A stretch of DNA of 47,642 nt from contig JAFCCW010000012.1 in the NCBI GenBank assembly GCA_017609985.1, positions 1 to 47,642 of the forward strand. The letters are read 5' to 3'. The DNA comes from Candidatus Iainarchaeum sp. GTDB taxonomy: Archaea; Iainarchaeota; Iainarchaeia; Iainarchaeales; JAFCCW01. Both the position numbers and the translations under genes were made by a program. Under the pieces are notes generated by a model. The model worked only from the letters and a program-made list of their open reading frames with translations. It was not told the DNA's origin and searched no databases. The stretch's first letter is position 1; every line of letters starts with the position of its first letter. Shown one piece after another: positions 1-8,474 of the stretch.

Positions 1-125
1 TGGTTAACAGTCAGCTTCGCCCTGTAATCCCAGTCAGTGTTGTACCATCCTGCGTGAAAACAGGGAATCAGGAGTAAGAGAAACAGAAATATTAACCATG
101 TGTTTCTAGGTGGAAAAAACCCCAT
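1..125 (-). CDS. Secreted DUF2341-like protein (N-terminal part, runs off window)
   Basis: This is the first 41 codons of a gene that continues beyond base 1. Translation from the ATG at 123-125 gives a short positive start (MGFFPPRNTW), a hydrophobic stretch LIFLFLLLIPCFHA that looks like a signal peptide, and then WYNTDWDYRAKLTV. The W-D-Y-R-x-x-x-x-V pattern right after a signal peptide is typical of DUF2341 domains in archaeal surface proteins. A TATA-like TATATATA lies at about 156-163 on the same strand. The export call is inferred from the peptide; the rest of the protein is not visible. Confidence 0.55.
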   Translation of the reverse strand, partial: MGFFPPRNTWLIFLFLLLLIPCFHAGWYNTDWDYRAKLTVN

Positions 126-214
126 TAAAAACCCCCAAATATAATAAAATTAGACTATATATACATTGCGCATAATCAAGCCTGCAAAAAGGTTTTGGAA
201 TGCAAAAACAGAAT

Positions 215-421
215 TTAGCGTTTCTTTGCAGCAAGCTTTATGTCTTCGCCAGTGATTGTTTTTCTCTTCGCATGCTTGGAAAAAACAGCTGCTTCCTGTG
301 CTATTTTGATTCCATCTTCTTCAAGGATTTCAGAGAGAACTTCTGCTGCTGACTCACTTACTCTCAAACCGCCAGCTTTCCTAATAATTCTGTCAACCGC
401 TGCTAAAGGTAATTCACCCAT
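215..421 (-). CDS. Archaeal histone
   Basis: A 68-residue single histone-fold protein that would dimerise and wrap DNA. It begins [17 protein letters not shown], the standard first helix of archaeal histones, and ends with the [15 protein letters not shown] strand-loop-helix. The ORF can be extended ten codons upstream, but the ATG at 419-421 is preceded by a strong GGAGGT ribosome-binding site eight bases away and gives the usual family length. It stands alone, divergent from the Hef helicase gene. A TATA-like palindrome TATTTAAATA lies at 485-494. Confidence 0.95.
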   Translation of the reverse strand: MGELPLAAVDRIIRKAGGLRVSESAAEVLSEILEEDGIKIAQEAAVFSKHAKRKTITGEDIKLAAKKR

Positions 422-439
422 AAAAACAACCTCCGAATG

Positions 440-458
440 CTCTTTTTTCAAAAAAGAG
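440..458 (-). promoter_or_regulatory. Inverted repeat in the histone 5' leader
   Basis: A perfect 9-bp inverted repeat with a one-base spacer lies between the predicted promoter (TATTTAAATA at 485-494) and the GGAGGT site of the histone gene. In RNA it could form an A/U-rich hairpin just upstream of the ribosome-binding site. A one-base loop is too tight, so the real loop would be larger. No function is shown by the sequence. Confidence 0.35.
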
Positions 459-674
459 ACTTAATAGAATTATAAACAAAGAAATATTTAAATATTACGA
501 TTTATTAGGCAAAAAAACCACAAAAACTATTTTAATAAGAAAAAAGAGTTTAATTCAAGTTATTTAGGCGAAAGAATGTTTCAAAACCTCATCCGGACAA
601 ACAAAGCAGAACCAAGTCTAAAAAAAGAATAAAACCCATTACTGCTTTAAAAACAGCGCAACAAAAAGTATTCA

Positions 675-2945
675 ATGCAGGAAAAAAAATTTGTAAACCA
701 CTCTCTTGTCAAAAAAGACCTTGTTGAACAAAGGCTTTACCAAGAAATTCTGGCTGCGAGAATTGTTGACAAGGGAAACAGTCTTGTTGTTGCACCAACT
801 GCTCTGGGAAAAACAATTGTTGGTGTTTTGCTTTCCGCGCATCTTCTCAAATCACAGAAAGGAAACAATGGCAAGATTTTGTTCATGGCTCCAACAAAGC
901 CTCTTGCAGTTCAGCACATGAAGACTTTCAGGAATCTAATGGAAGTTGATGATGAGAGCATTCAGATTATGACTGGAACAACCAGCCCAAAGGAAAGAAA
1001 GGAAATTTGGGAACAGTCAACAATAATCTGTGCTACTCCACAGACAATTGAAAACGATTTGATTACTGGAAGAATTACGATGGAGGATGTTTTGCTCTCT
1101 GTTTTTGATGAAGCGCACAGAGCAGTGGGAGACTATGCCTATGTTTTCATTGCAAGGCAGTATATGAGCAAGGGATTGAATCCATTGATTGTTGGTCTTA
1201 CAGCTTCTCCTGGAAGCGAACAGGAAAGAATTCAGGATGTCTGCAAAAACCTGTTCATTAAAAACATTGAAATAAAGTCTGAAGAAGACGAGGATGTAAA
1301 GCCATACACTAACGAGATAGATGTGCAGTGGACTGGAGTTATTTTGCCAAGCGAGTTTACAGAGATTGGAAACGAGTTAGCAAAGTTTATGCAAAAACAA
1401 GCAGAGGTCTTGAGAAAAATAAGAATTGTCAAAAAAGCTAATGCTCGTTCGATTTCAAAAAGAGAAATTCTTGCAATGCAACAGGAAATCAGAAAAAAGA
1501 TTGCTGTGTCCGGGGGAAGCCAACCAGCTCTTTATGTTGCTGCTTCAAAGGCAGCAGGGCTTCTCAAAGCAAACCATGCTCTGCTTTTGCTGGAAACTCA
1601 GGGAATTCCTCCGCTAAAAGAATATCTTGAAAAAATTGAGAAAGAGGGAACAAGGGGAGCGAGTTCAAAAGCAGTCAAGGCAATGTCAAAGGATGAAAAT
1701 TTTTTGAAGGCTTTGAGGCTAACAAGAATACTGGACAGAAAAAATATAATTCACCCGAAGCTTGATGAATTAAAAAAAGTGTTAAGCAGTCAGGTTAAGG
1801 AAAACAAGGAAAGCAGAATTCTTGTCTTCAATCATTACAGGGATTCAGTGAAAAGAGTTACTGAAGAATTGAACAAATGTGAGGGAATCAGAGCAGAGCA
1901 ATTCATTGGACAGGCTGCAAAAGTTTCAGGCAAGGGAATGAGCCAAAAAGAACAAATTGCCCGTGTAAAAGAATTTGAAGAAGGAAAGTTTAACGTGCTT
2001 GTCGCAAGCAGTGTTGCAGAAGAAGGACTTGATATTCCGGCAGTAGATCTTGTTGTATTCTACGAGCCGGTTCCAAGCGAGATTAGAACAATTCAGAGAA
2101 GGGGAAGAACGGGAAGAAAAGAAAAAGGAAAAGCATTGATTCTCATGGCAAGGGGAACGAGGGACGAGGCATTTTACTGGGCAGCAAAGGGAAAGGAAAA
2201 GCGAATGAAGAACACACTTAGAGAGATGAAGGGAGGAAAAAGGAAGCTTGATAATCAAACAACACTCTTCAAGTTTGACGAAAAAGAAGAAGAAGAGATT
2301 TTGATTTATGTGGATTCAAGAGAACAGGCAAGCACTGTTTCAAAAGAGCTGAAGAGAAAAGGATGCTTTATTAAAACAAAAATGCTAGAGGTGAGTGACT
2401 ATATTCTTTCAGACAAGGTTGCAGTGGAGAGAAAAACTGTTGAAGACTTTCTCTCAAGCCTTGTTGACGGAAGGCTATTCAACCAGCTCGCATATCTTGC
2501 AGAAAATTTTGAAAAACCACTTGTTGTTCTTGAAGGAAACCCAAGCGAACTATTTACTCTGAGAAATATTCACAAGAACGCAATACTGGGAGCAATGTCA
2601 TCTATTGCACTGAACTATCGGGTGCCAGTTTTGTTCACAGCAGACGGAAGGGAAACAGCAGAGCTTTTGTACGTGATTGCAAAAAGAGAACAACAGGGAA
2701 GCGACAGAGAGATTTCGTTAAGAGTTGGCAAGAAAGGATTAACTATTGAAGAACAACAGCAGTTTCTTGTGGAAAGCATTCCAATGGTTGGACCAAATCT
2801 GGCAAAATCTCTTTTGAAGCATTTCAAAAGCATTAAGGCAATAGCAAACGCAGACCAGAAAGAGTTAAAGGAAGTTGAAAAGTTAGGGAAGAAAAAAGCA
2901 GAAAAAATAAAGAAGCTATTCAATGCAGAATACAAGGAAAAGTGA
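675..2945 (+). CDS. hef: Hef-type helicase / XPF-family nuclease
   Basis: A 756-residue fusion of an SF2 helicase and an XPF/MUS81 nuclease, the archaeal Hef architecture used on stalled forks and branched DNA. Visible helicase motifs are PTALGKT near residue 41, DEAH near 145, LTASPGS near 176 and QRRGRTGR near 474. The nuclease core is YVDSRE followed by VERKTVEDF near 584, the ERKxxxD signature. A helix-hairpin-helix region (SIPMVGPNLAKSLLKHF) closes the protein. Walker A has Ala where Gly is usual. The ATG lies about 27 bases after a TTTAAA box, suggesting a leaderless start. Length is normal for full euryarchaeal-type Hef. Confidence 0.95.
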   Translation: MQEKKFVNHSLVKKDLVEQRLYQEILAARIVDKGNSLVVAPTALGKTIVGVLLSAHLLKSQKGNNGKILFMAPTKPLAVQHMKTFRNLMEVDDESIQIMTGTTSPKERKEIWEQSTIICATPQTIENDLITGRITMEDVLLSVFDEAHRAVGDYAYVFIARQYMSKGLNPLIVGLTASPGSEQERIQDVCKNLFIKNIEIKSEEDEDVKPYTNEIDVQWTGVILPSEFTEIGNELAKFMQKQAEVLRKIRIVKKANARSISKREILAMQQEIRKKIAVSGGSQPALYVAASKAAGLLKANHALLLLETQGIPPLKEYLEKIEKEGTRGASSKAVKAMSKDENFLKALRLTRILDRKNIIHPKLDELKKVLSSQVKENKESRILVFNHYRDSVKRVTEELNKCEGIRAEQFIGQAAKVSGKGMSQKEQIARVKEFEEGKFNVLVASSVAEEGLDIPAVDLVVFYEPVPSEIRTIQRRGRTGRKEKGKALILMARGTRDEAFYWAAKGKEKRMKNTLREMKGGKRKLDNQTTLFKFDEKEEEEILIYVDSREQASTVSKELKRKGCFIKTKMLEVSDYILSDKVAVERKTVEDFLSSLVDGRLFNQLAYLAENFEKPLVVLEGNPSELFTLRNIHKNAILGAMSSIALNYRVPVLFTADGRETAELLYVIAKREQQGSDREISLRVGKKGLTIEEQQQFLVESIPMVGPNLAKSLLKHFKSIKAIANADQKELKEVEKLGKKKAEKIKKLFNAEYKEK

Positions 2946-2998
2946 ATTGAAGAAAAAGAAAAGTAAATTGCATGCAGTGATTGCAGAACAAAGAAAAA

Positions 2999-4402
2999 TT
3001 AGTTATAGAAAAACAGTTTTGCTGAGTCAGAGGAATAAATATTGTGAACAAAAGAACAGTCTGCTTCAAGCAAACCATTTTTCACGGTTTCAGAAAAAAG
3101 CCATTTTTTTCCTGCAAAAGAATGTGTCAAGCCCCACCTATTCACAATCTCTGAAATTTTTTCACAATCAGATGACTGAAACAGGGTTTTAGAGTCAGCA
3201 TTTCTTTCTTCAAGCTGGGGAGCAAATTCAAAATAGCCGTCGACCAAAACCTGTCTTGAAGAAAAATAAGTTATTGGGTGGCCATAATCCCAGATGCTTG
3301 CGACAACCGAGCTCGGCAGAGAATTGTCGCCAAGCCAGGATAAAGCAGAACGGTCAGAAGAAGAAGTAAATTTGTTAAAAGAAGTCAGAGTAAAAACAAG
3401 CGAAGAAACAGCGAGCAGAAAAATAAGCATGTAAAAAAACTTTTTTCTTGAAACAGTTTTTGAAGAAGTAAATGAAAGACCCCTGCCAGCAACAATTGCT
3501 GCCGGAAGAGAAAAGAAAAGCAACAAGCGAGTACTGAACAAACCATAGATAAAAGAAAAACCAAACCAGAATTTCAAGAAATATTTTTTTGGAACAAATT
3601 TCAAACCAAGCAGAATAAAAATCCAGGAAAAAAGCAGTAACCTAATCATTGACAGAATCGAAGGAGAAGACATTTCACTTGATTCAAGGGATGTGGAAGA
3701 AAGATAACTTTCAATTGGAAGAGAAAACCAAGCAAGCCAACCGACAAAGAGCAGAAAGGGGATAAAGATAATTGGAAAAATTTGAGTAATCCATTTTCCT
3801 GTTTTGAATCTTTGAAAAACAATCCAGCCAACAAGAAATAAGTAGAGGTACATTGCAGAGAGCGGGTGCAATAAAACCTGTGCAGAGGAAAGAATAGTTG
3901 CCGAAAAATATTTTTTTCTAAAAACAAGGAAGAGAACTGCAGGAACAATGAGAAGAGAGAGGCTGTCAGGTCTTGCATAGGAAGCAGTTCTTGCAATATG
4001 AAGCCCCATTAGTGCAAGAGAAAAAGCAGAGAACAAAGCAGTTTTTTCTCCAAAGAGTCTCTTAGCAAAGCAATAGACAATCAGAACAGTCATCGTGCCG
4101 TATAGTGCAGGCAATAGCATTGCAAGCAAGTCAATTGGAATCGCAGTAAAAAGGAAAAGAAAAGCAAACAGTATATGGAATTCCGGAGCATAACTGTATT
4201 GCCTGCCCTGCATTGAAAGAGAGTCAAAATCAGGAATTGAGAATTCTGAGACAACTAGTTCAGACATGCGAATATGAAAGAGCGGATCAGGACCCTTAAA
4301 AGAATCAATCGCAAGAGGCGCTATCCTGATGGAAAAAGCAAGCAAGAGAATAAGAACAAGCATAAGAGTTTTTTTGGAAACAGAAAAATTAGAGAGAAAC
4401 AA
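2999..4402 (-). CDS. STT3/AglB-like GT-C membrane glycosyltransferase
   Basis: An integral membrane protein with many hydrophobic segments and the GT-C signatures of oligosaccharyltransferase: GPDPLFHIRMSELV near the N terminus, QYSYAPEFH, ARPDSLSL, and a C-terminal IWDYGHPITYFSSRQVLVDG that matches the STT3 WWDYG region with Ile for the first Trp. It would transfer lipid-linked glycan to exported proteins. At about 470 residues it is shorter than classic AglB (800-950), with a reduced C-terminal domain. The ORF is open from 4441 with only TTG starts before ATG 4363; the TTG near 4402 has GGAG upstream and couples to the cgi121 stop at 4389. The start is therefore uncertain. Confidence 0.75.
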   Translation of the reverse strand: MFLSNFSVSKKTLMLVLILLLAFSIRIAPLAIDSFKGPDPLFHIRMSELVVSEFSIPDFDSLSMQGRQYSYAPEFHILFAFLFLFTAIPIDLLAMLLPALYGTMTVLIVYCFAKRLFGEKTALFSAFSLALMGLHIARTASYARPDSLSLLIVPAVLFLVFRKKYFSATILSSAQVLLHPLSAMYLYLFLVGWIVFQRFKTGKWITQIFPIIFIPFLLFVGWLAWFSLPIESYLSSTSLESSEMSSPSILSMIRLLLFSWIFILLGLKFVPKKYFLKFWFGFSFIYGLFSTRLLLFFSLPAAIVAGRGLSFTSSKTVSRKKFFYMLIFLLAVSSLVFTLTSFNKFTSSSDRSALSWLGDNSLPSSVVASIWDYGHPITYFSSRQVLVDGYFEFAPQLEERNADSKTLFQSSDCEKISEIVNRWGLTHSFAGKKWLFSETVKNGLLEADCSFVHNIYSSDSAKLFFYN

Positions 4403-4937
4403 GCGCAACCCGCTCCAAGACAGCTTTCTCCAAAGCAACAAATTTTTCAGAATTTAATGCAGAAAGTTCGTTGTCGGAAATATCAAAAAATTTCTGAATC
4501 TTTTTGAAATTCTTTTGAAGAGCTTTTTCAAAAAGAGCTTGCTGTTCACAAAAAGAAAACTCTTCCTTCAAGAAATCAAGAGCAGAGGAAATCTCTTCGA
4601 CAGAATCACAATAGATTACTACAGCTACATTGTTTTCTCCGTTCACTAAACTGGCGCTGGAAATAGCATTTCCAATCTGTTTTGTTCCAAGCAACCTTGA
4701 CAAAAACTCAAGCGAAAGATTTGAAGAAAAATTTTCCCCTGATTCAAACGCAGACAGTGACTGGCTGAGAGCAAACTGAAGTTGAGTCTCAGAAACCACC
4801 AGAGAGAGAGGAACAAGCTGAATAAAGGAAGGAGGAGAAAAAAAACACAAAGCTTTTTTAATGCTTGTATCCACATTACTAACATCTACATTGCCTGTTT
4901 TTATGGAAACAAGTCTTTTATCGATGTGTTTTTTCAT
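4389..4937 (-). CDS. KEOPS subunit Cgi121-like protein
   Basis: The C-terminal two thirds fits the Cgi121/CGI-121 family: LLGTKQIGNAISSA is the characteristic RQI-x-x-AI helix, and the protein ends LERVALVSL like other Cgi121 proteins. The family is an accessory subunit of the KEOPS complex that makes t6A37 in tRNA and helps bind tRNA. The open frame extends to 5165 but that part overlaps rps8e antisense. ATG 4937 is favoured because a TTAAAAAA box lies about 27 bases upstream; ATG 4961 is the alternative. The 3' end overlaps the STT3-like gene. Confidence 0.7.
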   Translation of the reverse strand: MKKHIDKRLVSIKTGNVDVSNVDTSIKKALCFFSPPSFIQLVPLSLVVSETQLQFALSQSLSAFESGENFSSNLSLEFLSRLLGTKQIGNAISSASLVNGENNVAVVIYCDSVEEISSALDFLKEEFSFCEQQALFEKALQKNFKKIQKFFDISDNELSALNSEKFVALEKAVLERVALVSL

Positions 4938-4979
4938 AAAACAATTTGGCAAGAAAACCATTAAAAAATCGGTGTTTGA

Positions 4980-5390
4980 ATGACTCAATGGCATGAAAGA
5001 ACTGAACGAAAAATAAGCGGCGGAATACGCTATGCAAAAAACCGCTGTACAAAAAAGAAGGCTTGGATGGGCAGAGACTTTACTGCTACAAAATTGGCTG
5101 AAGAAAACGATGAAGGAAAGTCCACAATAACCAAGGGAAGAGGGCACAGTCAGAAAACCAAGCAAAAAACAGCAAAATTTGCAAACGTAACTGATAAAAA
5201 GTCAGGAAAAACATCAAAAGCGGAGATTTTGGAAGTAATTGAAAACGAAGCAGACCGACATTTTGTTAGACGAAATATTGTAACCAGGGGAGCAGTAATT
5301 GCAATAGAGGTTGACGGCAAACAGAAAAAAGCAAGAGTTATGTCACGGCCAGGGCAAAGCGGGCTTCCAGAAGCTATTCTTATAGAATAA
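4980..5390 (+). CDS. rps8e: Ribosomal protein S8e
   Basis: A 136-residue small-subunit protein shared by archaea and eukaryotes. The start MTQWHERTERKISGG and the C-terminal FVRRNIVTRGAVIAIEV plus VMSRPGQSGLPEAIL are the family signatures. It has normal archaeal length and ends in the usual LPEA segment. It is divergent from cgi121 with a spacer of only about 40 bases. A terminator-like hairpin follows at 5412-5439. Confidence 0.97.
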   Translation: MTQWHERTERKISGGIRYAKNRCTKKKAWMGRDFTATKLAEENDEGKSTITKGRGHSQKTKQKTAKFANVTDKKSGKTSKAEILEVIENEADRHFVRRNIVTRGAVIAIEVDGKQKKARVMSRPGQSGLPEAILIE

Positions 5391-5411
5391 GGCTTGTATT
5401 GCTTGAATTCT

Positions 5412-5439
5412 GGTTTTTAGCTATTTTTTATAAAAAACC
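5412..5439 (+). terminator. Possible terminator after rps8e
   Basis: GGTTTTT (5412-5418) can pair with AAAAACC (5433-5439), and the inner TTTTTTATAAAAAA is itself a palindrome. The U-rich stretch 22 bases after the rps8e stop fits an archaeal oligo-U terminator. The same segment could also act as an upstream promoter element, so the call is modest. Confidence 0.35.
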
Positions 5440-5452
5440 CAAGCATACGAAA

Positions 5453-5573
5453 GATTTATAAATGATGGGTGCTGCAATTCATATAGAATACTTATTTCTT
5501 GGACATCTTAAAAAAAGTGACACAATCGTGGCTTTTGAGCCAAGAATCTAAAAAACTTGTTGTAGGTGATTGA
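5453..5573 (+). promoter_or_regulatory. tfb promoter and structured leader with a 28-codon uORF
   Basis: A TATA-like ATTTATAAAT at about 5452-5461 would start a leader of some 85 bases, unusual in a window rich in leaderless genes. Two mutually exclusive hairpins are possible: TTCTTGG (5496-5502) with CCAAGAA (5540-5546), or TGGCT (5529-5533) with AGCCA (5538-5542); they compete for the same CCA. A short open frame runs from ATG 5465 to TAA 5551. The ribosome-binding site AGGTGAT lies four bases before the tfb ATG. Regulation by this leader is inference. Confidence 0.35.
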
Positions 5574-6482
5574 ATGTCTGAAGGAAAATGCCCAGAGTGT
5601 GGAAGCAAAAAGATAAAAAAAGACAATGAGAGAGGAGAACTTGTTTGCGAATCTTGCGGACTTATTATTGACGCAGATGACATAGACCTGGGAAAAGAAT
5701 GGAGATCATTTGACAGCGACCAGTTTGAAAAAAGAGCAAGAACCGGAAGCCCAATGAAGTATGTCAAGCTAAACAAGGGTCTTGTGACCATGATTGACAG
5801 ACGCGGAACAGACATGAGAGGAAACAAGCTGAGCTCAAAAAGCAGAGCACAGATGTACAGACTTATTAAATGGCATAAAAGAGCAAGCATTAGTTCAAGC
5901 ATGCAGAGAAATCTAAGCATTGCACTAACTGAACTGAGAAGAGTTGCAAGCTATTTGAACATCCCTGAAAGCCTGGTTGAAGCAGCAGCATTGCTTTACA
6001 GAAAAACAGTTAAAAAAGGGCTAATTAGAGGAAGACTTATTGAAGCAGTTGTTGCAGCCGTGCTTTACACAGTGTGCAGAACATACCATGTTCCAAGAAC
6101 ACTGAACGAGATGGCTGAAGCAAGCGGTCTCACCAAAAAAGAAATTGGAAGAACCTACAGATTCCTTGTGAGGGAATTAAACATTGAGGTTCCTTTGACA
6201 AATCCAATCCATTATATTCCAAGATTTGCAAGTGAGCTGAATCTGAGCGGAGAAGTCCAGGAAAAGGGAAGAGAAATTGTTGAAGAAGCAATCGAAGAAG
6301 GACTAATCTCAGGAAGAGGGCCAACCGGCGTGGCAGCAGCAGCTGTGTACATTGCTGGATTGCTCAAGGGCGAGAGAAGAACTCAGAAAGAAGTTGCAAA
6401 TGTTGCTGGAGTGACTGAAGTCACAATCAGGAACAGGTATCGCGAGCTCAAGAAAGAGCTTGGAATTGATGTGGCAGCCTAG
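5574..6482 (+). CDS. tfb: Transcription initiation factor B
   Basis: A complete 302-residue TFB. An N-terminal zinc ribbon carries CPECG and CESCG pairs (residues 7-28), followed by the B-finger/linker (KEWRSF and later [12 protein letters not shown]) and two cyclin repeats of about 90 residues each; [16 protein letters not shown] marks the second, and the protein ends in a helix-turn-helix ([20 protein letters not shown]). It recruits RNA polymerase to TBP-TATA complexes. It is preceded by a strong AGGTGAT site. Confidence 0.97.
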   Translation: MSEGKCPECGSKKIKKDNERGELVCESCGLIIDADDIDLGKEWRSFDSDQFEKRARTGSPMKYVKLNKGLVTMIDRRGTDMRGNKLSSKSRAQMYRLIKWHKRASISSSMQRNLSIALTELRRVASYLNIPESLVEAAALLYRKTVKKGLIRGRLIEAVVAAVLYTVCRTYHVPRTLNEMAEASGLTKKEIGRTYRFLVRELNIEVPLTNPIHYIPRFASELNLSGEVQEKGREIVEEAIEEGLISGRGPTGVAAAAVYIAGLLKGERRTQKEVANVAGVTEVTIRNRYRELKKELGIDVAA

Positions 6483-6559
6483 CGGCTACTTCGCTGGTTA
6501 AAGCCATCAACTTTCTATTTTTATTTAGTTCTACAGGCTTCGTCTTCTTATAGAGAAGA

Positions 6560-7213
6560 ATGATTATCGCTGGAGTTGACGAAGCAGGAAGAGGGCCAGT
6601 TCTTGGACCCATGGTTTTGGGAGTTGCAGTTATTGAAAAAAGAAATGAAGAAATTTTGAAAGAAATCGGAGCAAAGGACTCCAAGCTTATTCCCTATGAC
6701 AAAAGAGGAATGCTTTGCGAAAAAATCAAAGAACAGCTTATAGAATTCAAAACATCGCATGTTTTAACAGAGGAACTAAACGAGTTAATGAAAAGAAAAA
6801 GCTTGAATGAAATTGAAGCAATGAGAATAGGAGAAACATTGAATGCTTTAGAGAACAAGCCGGAAATGGTTTTTGTTGACTGCCCTGACGCAACAGAGAA
6901 AAGTTTTGTGAGAAGGCTTCGAAAGTATCTGTCCTTCAATCCAAAAATAAGATCAGAGCACAAAGCAGACTACAAGTATCCTGTTGTTTCAGCAGCATCA
7001 ATTATTGCAAAGGTTGAAAGAGACGAGGCAATCGAAGAAATGAAAAAAGAGTTCGGGGAAATAGGCTCAGGATACTCGCACGACGAGGTCACGATTAGTT
7101 TTTTAAAGAAATGGATTGATAAGAATAAATCCCTGCCAAGGATTGCAAGAACTGAATGGGAAACAAGCAGGAGAATGCTAGGAGACTGCTTTCAAAAAAA
7201 GCTAGGTGAATAA
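6560..7213 (+). CDS. rnhB: Ribonuclease HII
   Basis: A 217-residue RNase HII, which cuts RNA in RNA-DNA hybrids and starts removal of misincorporated ribonucleotides. The first catalytic motif GVDEAGRGPVLGP is at residues 5-17, the DSK motif near residue 40, FVDCPD near 93, and SAASIIAKVERDE in the C-terminal half. A TATA-like TTTTTATTTA at about 6524-6533 fits a leaderless or near-leaderless start. The stop lies one base before the Hsp20 ATG, so the two are probably co-transcribed. Confidence 0.96.
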   Translation: MIIAGVDEAGRGPVLGPMVLGVAVIEKRNEEILKEIGAKDSKLIPYDKRGMLCEKIKEQLIEFKTSHVLTEELNELMKRKSLNEIEAMRIGETLNALENKPEMVFVDCPDATEKSFVRRLRKYLSFNPKIRSEHKADYKYPVVSAASIIAKVERDEAIEEMKKEFGEIGSGYSHDEVTISFLKKWIDKNKSLPRIARTEWETSRRMLGDCFQKKLGE

Positions 7214-7214
7214 A

Positions 7215-7853
7215 ATGGACTTTTGGAAAAAGAAAAAAAAAGATGAAGAAGCAGAAAAAGAACCTGATAAAACTCAGGACAGAAAAATTGAAAAAATTCC
7301 AATCCACAAAAGACAAGAAATTCCCACAGAAAACCCAATAAGAAGAATGAACAGGATGGATGACCCATTTAATTTTTTCTCAGACATTGACGGCATGGAC
7401 AAAATGTTCAGAGAACTAATGAAGGGATTCTCAAGAATGGATATGAGTCAGGGCGGCGAAATGGGACAACCAGCAAAATATGGATTCACAATCAAGATAG
7501 GCCCACAGGGAGAACCAAAATTTGAAGAATTTGGAAACGTTAAAAGAATGGAAGGAAAACCAGTTGTAGCAAACAAGACAGAGCCATTAGTGGATGTTAA
7601 CAGCAAGGGAAACGAGATAACAATTACTGCGGAAATGCCAGGCGTAGAAAAAAAAGACCTAGAAGTAAGAACAGAAGGAAGCATGAAGGTTATTATTTCA
7701 ACAGAAAAAGGAAAAAATTCTTATTACAAGGAAATTGAATTAAAAGAAGAAGTTGTTGAAGGCAGTGCAAAAGCAAAATTTAACAACGGAATACTTGAAG
7801 TAACACTCAAGAAAAAGAATCCAAAGAAAGGAACAAGTGTTAAAATAGAATAA
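7215..7853 (+). CDS. Hsp20-family small heat-shock protein
   Basis: An alpha-crystallin domain occupies the C-terminal half: EITITAEMPGVEKKDLEV, then FNNGILEVTLKK, the family's closing strand. The N-terminal hundred residues are charged and low in complexity (FWKKKKKDEEAEKE), with a Met/Gly/Asp-rich middle, longer than in compact archaeal sHSPs. The ATG at 7215 is preferred over the in-frame GTG at 7206 because AGGTG lies five to six bases before it. It likely acts as an ATP-independent holdase. The C-terminal codons are part of a 15-bp tandem repeat. Confidence 0.85.
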   Translation: MDFWKKKKKDEEAEKEPDKTQDRKIEKIPIHKRQEIPTENPIRRMNRMDDPFNFFSDIDGMDKMFRELMKGFSRMDMSQGGEMGQPAKYGFTIKIGPQGEPKFEEFGNVKRMEGKPVVANKTEPLVDVNSKGNEITITAEMPGVEKKDLEVRTEGSMKVIISTEKGKNSYYKEIELKEEVVEGSAKAKFNNGILEVTLKKKNPKKGTSVKIE

Positions 7854-7883
7854 CAGCAAATAGAATAACAGCAAATAGAATAA
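7844..7883. repeat. 15-bp tandem repeat across the hsp20 stop codon
   Basis: The unit AATAGAATAACAGCA occurs twice perfectly and a third time for ten bases. The first copy holds the last two sense codons and TAA stop of hsp20. Because the unit is 15 bases, each copy repeats the same ATA-GAA-TAA in the same frame, giving three stops in a row. Confidence 0.85.
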
Positions 7884-7915
7884 AAATATTCCTAAATAAA
7901 AAAAATCAAAGAAAG

Positions 7916-8392
7916 TTATTCCTCTTTTTTCTTCAAACCAGATTCACCAAAATACTCCATAAACTTTTTTGTGGTCTGAAGAATAAAAGTGCGTCCGCGC
8001 GGAATCCTAATAATAAAACCTTCTTCTTCAAGCTGATGCACGTGATCATATGCTTTGTTGTTTCTGTACTTTATTACCATACTCTGTCTTATTGGTTGCT
8101 TGAAAGCAATAAGTGCAAGAGTTTTCATTACACCTTCATTAAACTTGCTTTCCGCAGCATAGTCTGAAGCAATTGCTTCAAGCTCTGGCTTAATTCGCAT
8201 TGCATAGCTTCCGCTGTTCTCAATTATTTCCATTGCACGCCCTAAAGAATTAAACTCAGACATTAGTTCCTCGGCAACAAGCTGAGCATCCGCAGAAGTT
8301 TTTGTGCCTGTAACTCGCTTGACTTCCTCTAACTCAAGAGAAGTCGGACTCATAAAAAGAGCTGCTTCAAGACTAAGTTTTGCTTCCTGCAT
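7916..8392 (-). CDS. scpB: Segregation and condensation protein ScpB
   Basis: A 158-residue ScpB, the winged-helix partner of ScpA in SMC condensin. It begins MQEAKLSLEAALFMSP, the usual ScpB first helix, and contains MKTLALIAFKQPIRQSMVIKYR and HVHQLEEEGFIIRIPRGRT, the two winged-helix cores. The open frame extends to 8530, but ATG 8392 is exactly about 27 bases from TTTTATATTTC (8411-8423), so a leaderless start is likely. scpA is in the window at 10641-11555; smc is not. Confidence 0.88.
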   Translation of the reverse strand: MQEAKLSLEAALFMSPTSLELEEVKRVTGTKTSADAQLVAEELMSEFNSLGRAMEIIENSGSYAMRIKPELEAIASDYAAESKFNEGVMKTLALIAFKQPIRQSMVIKYRNNKAYDHVHQLEEEGFIIRIPRGRTFILQTTKKFMEYFGESGLKKKEE

Positions 8393-8410
8393 ATCAATAA
8401 TAGAAGAAAA

Positions 8411-8423
8411 AGAAATATAAAAG
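8411..8423 (-). promoter_or_regulatory. TATA box of scpB
   Basis: The minus strand reads TTTTATATTTC, centred 26-27 bases upstream of the scpB ATG. This matches archaeal TATA-to-start spacing and supports both the chosen start and a leaderless message. Confidence 0.6.
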
Positions 8424-8474
8424 CTTGACGCAAGGCCAAGAAAATAAAAAATTGGAAAAGAGAGCAGAGGCTTG

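Noticed and set aside
465-674. A gene between histone and hef
   Set aside because: Only very short frames exist there; the region fits two divergent promoters.
4962-5165. N-terminal extension of Cgi121
   Set aside because: It is antisense to rps8e and looks like a shadow frame.
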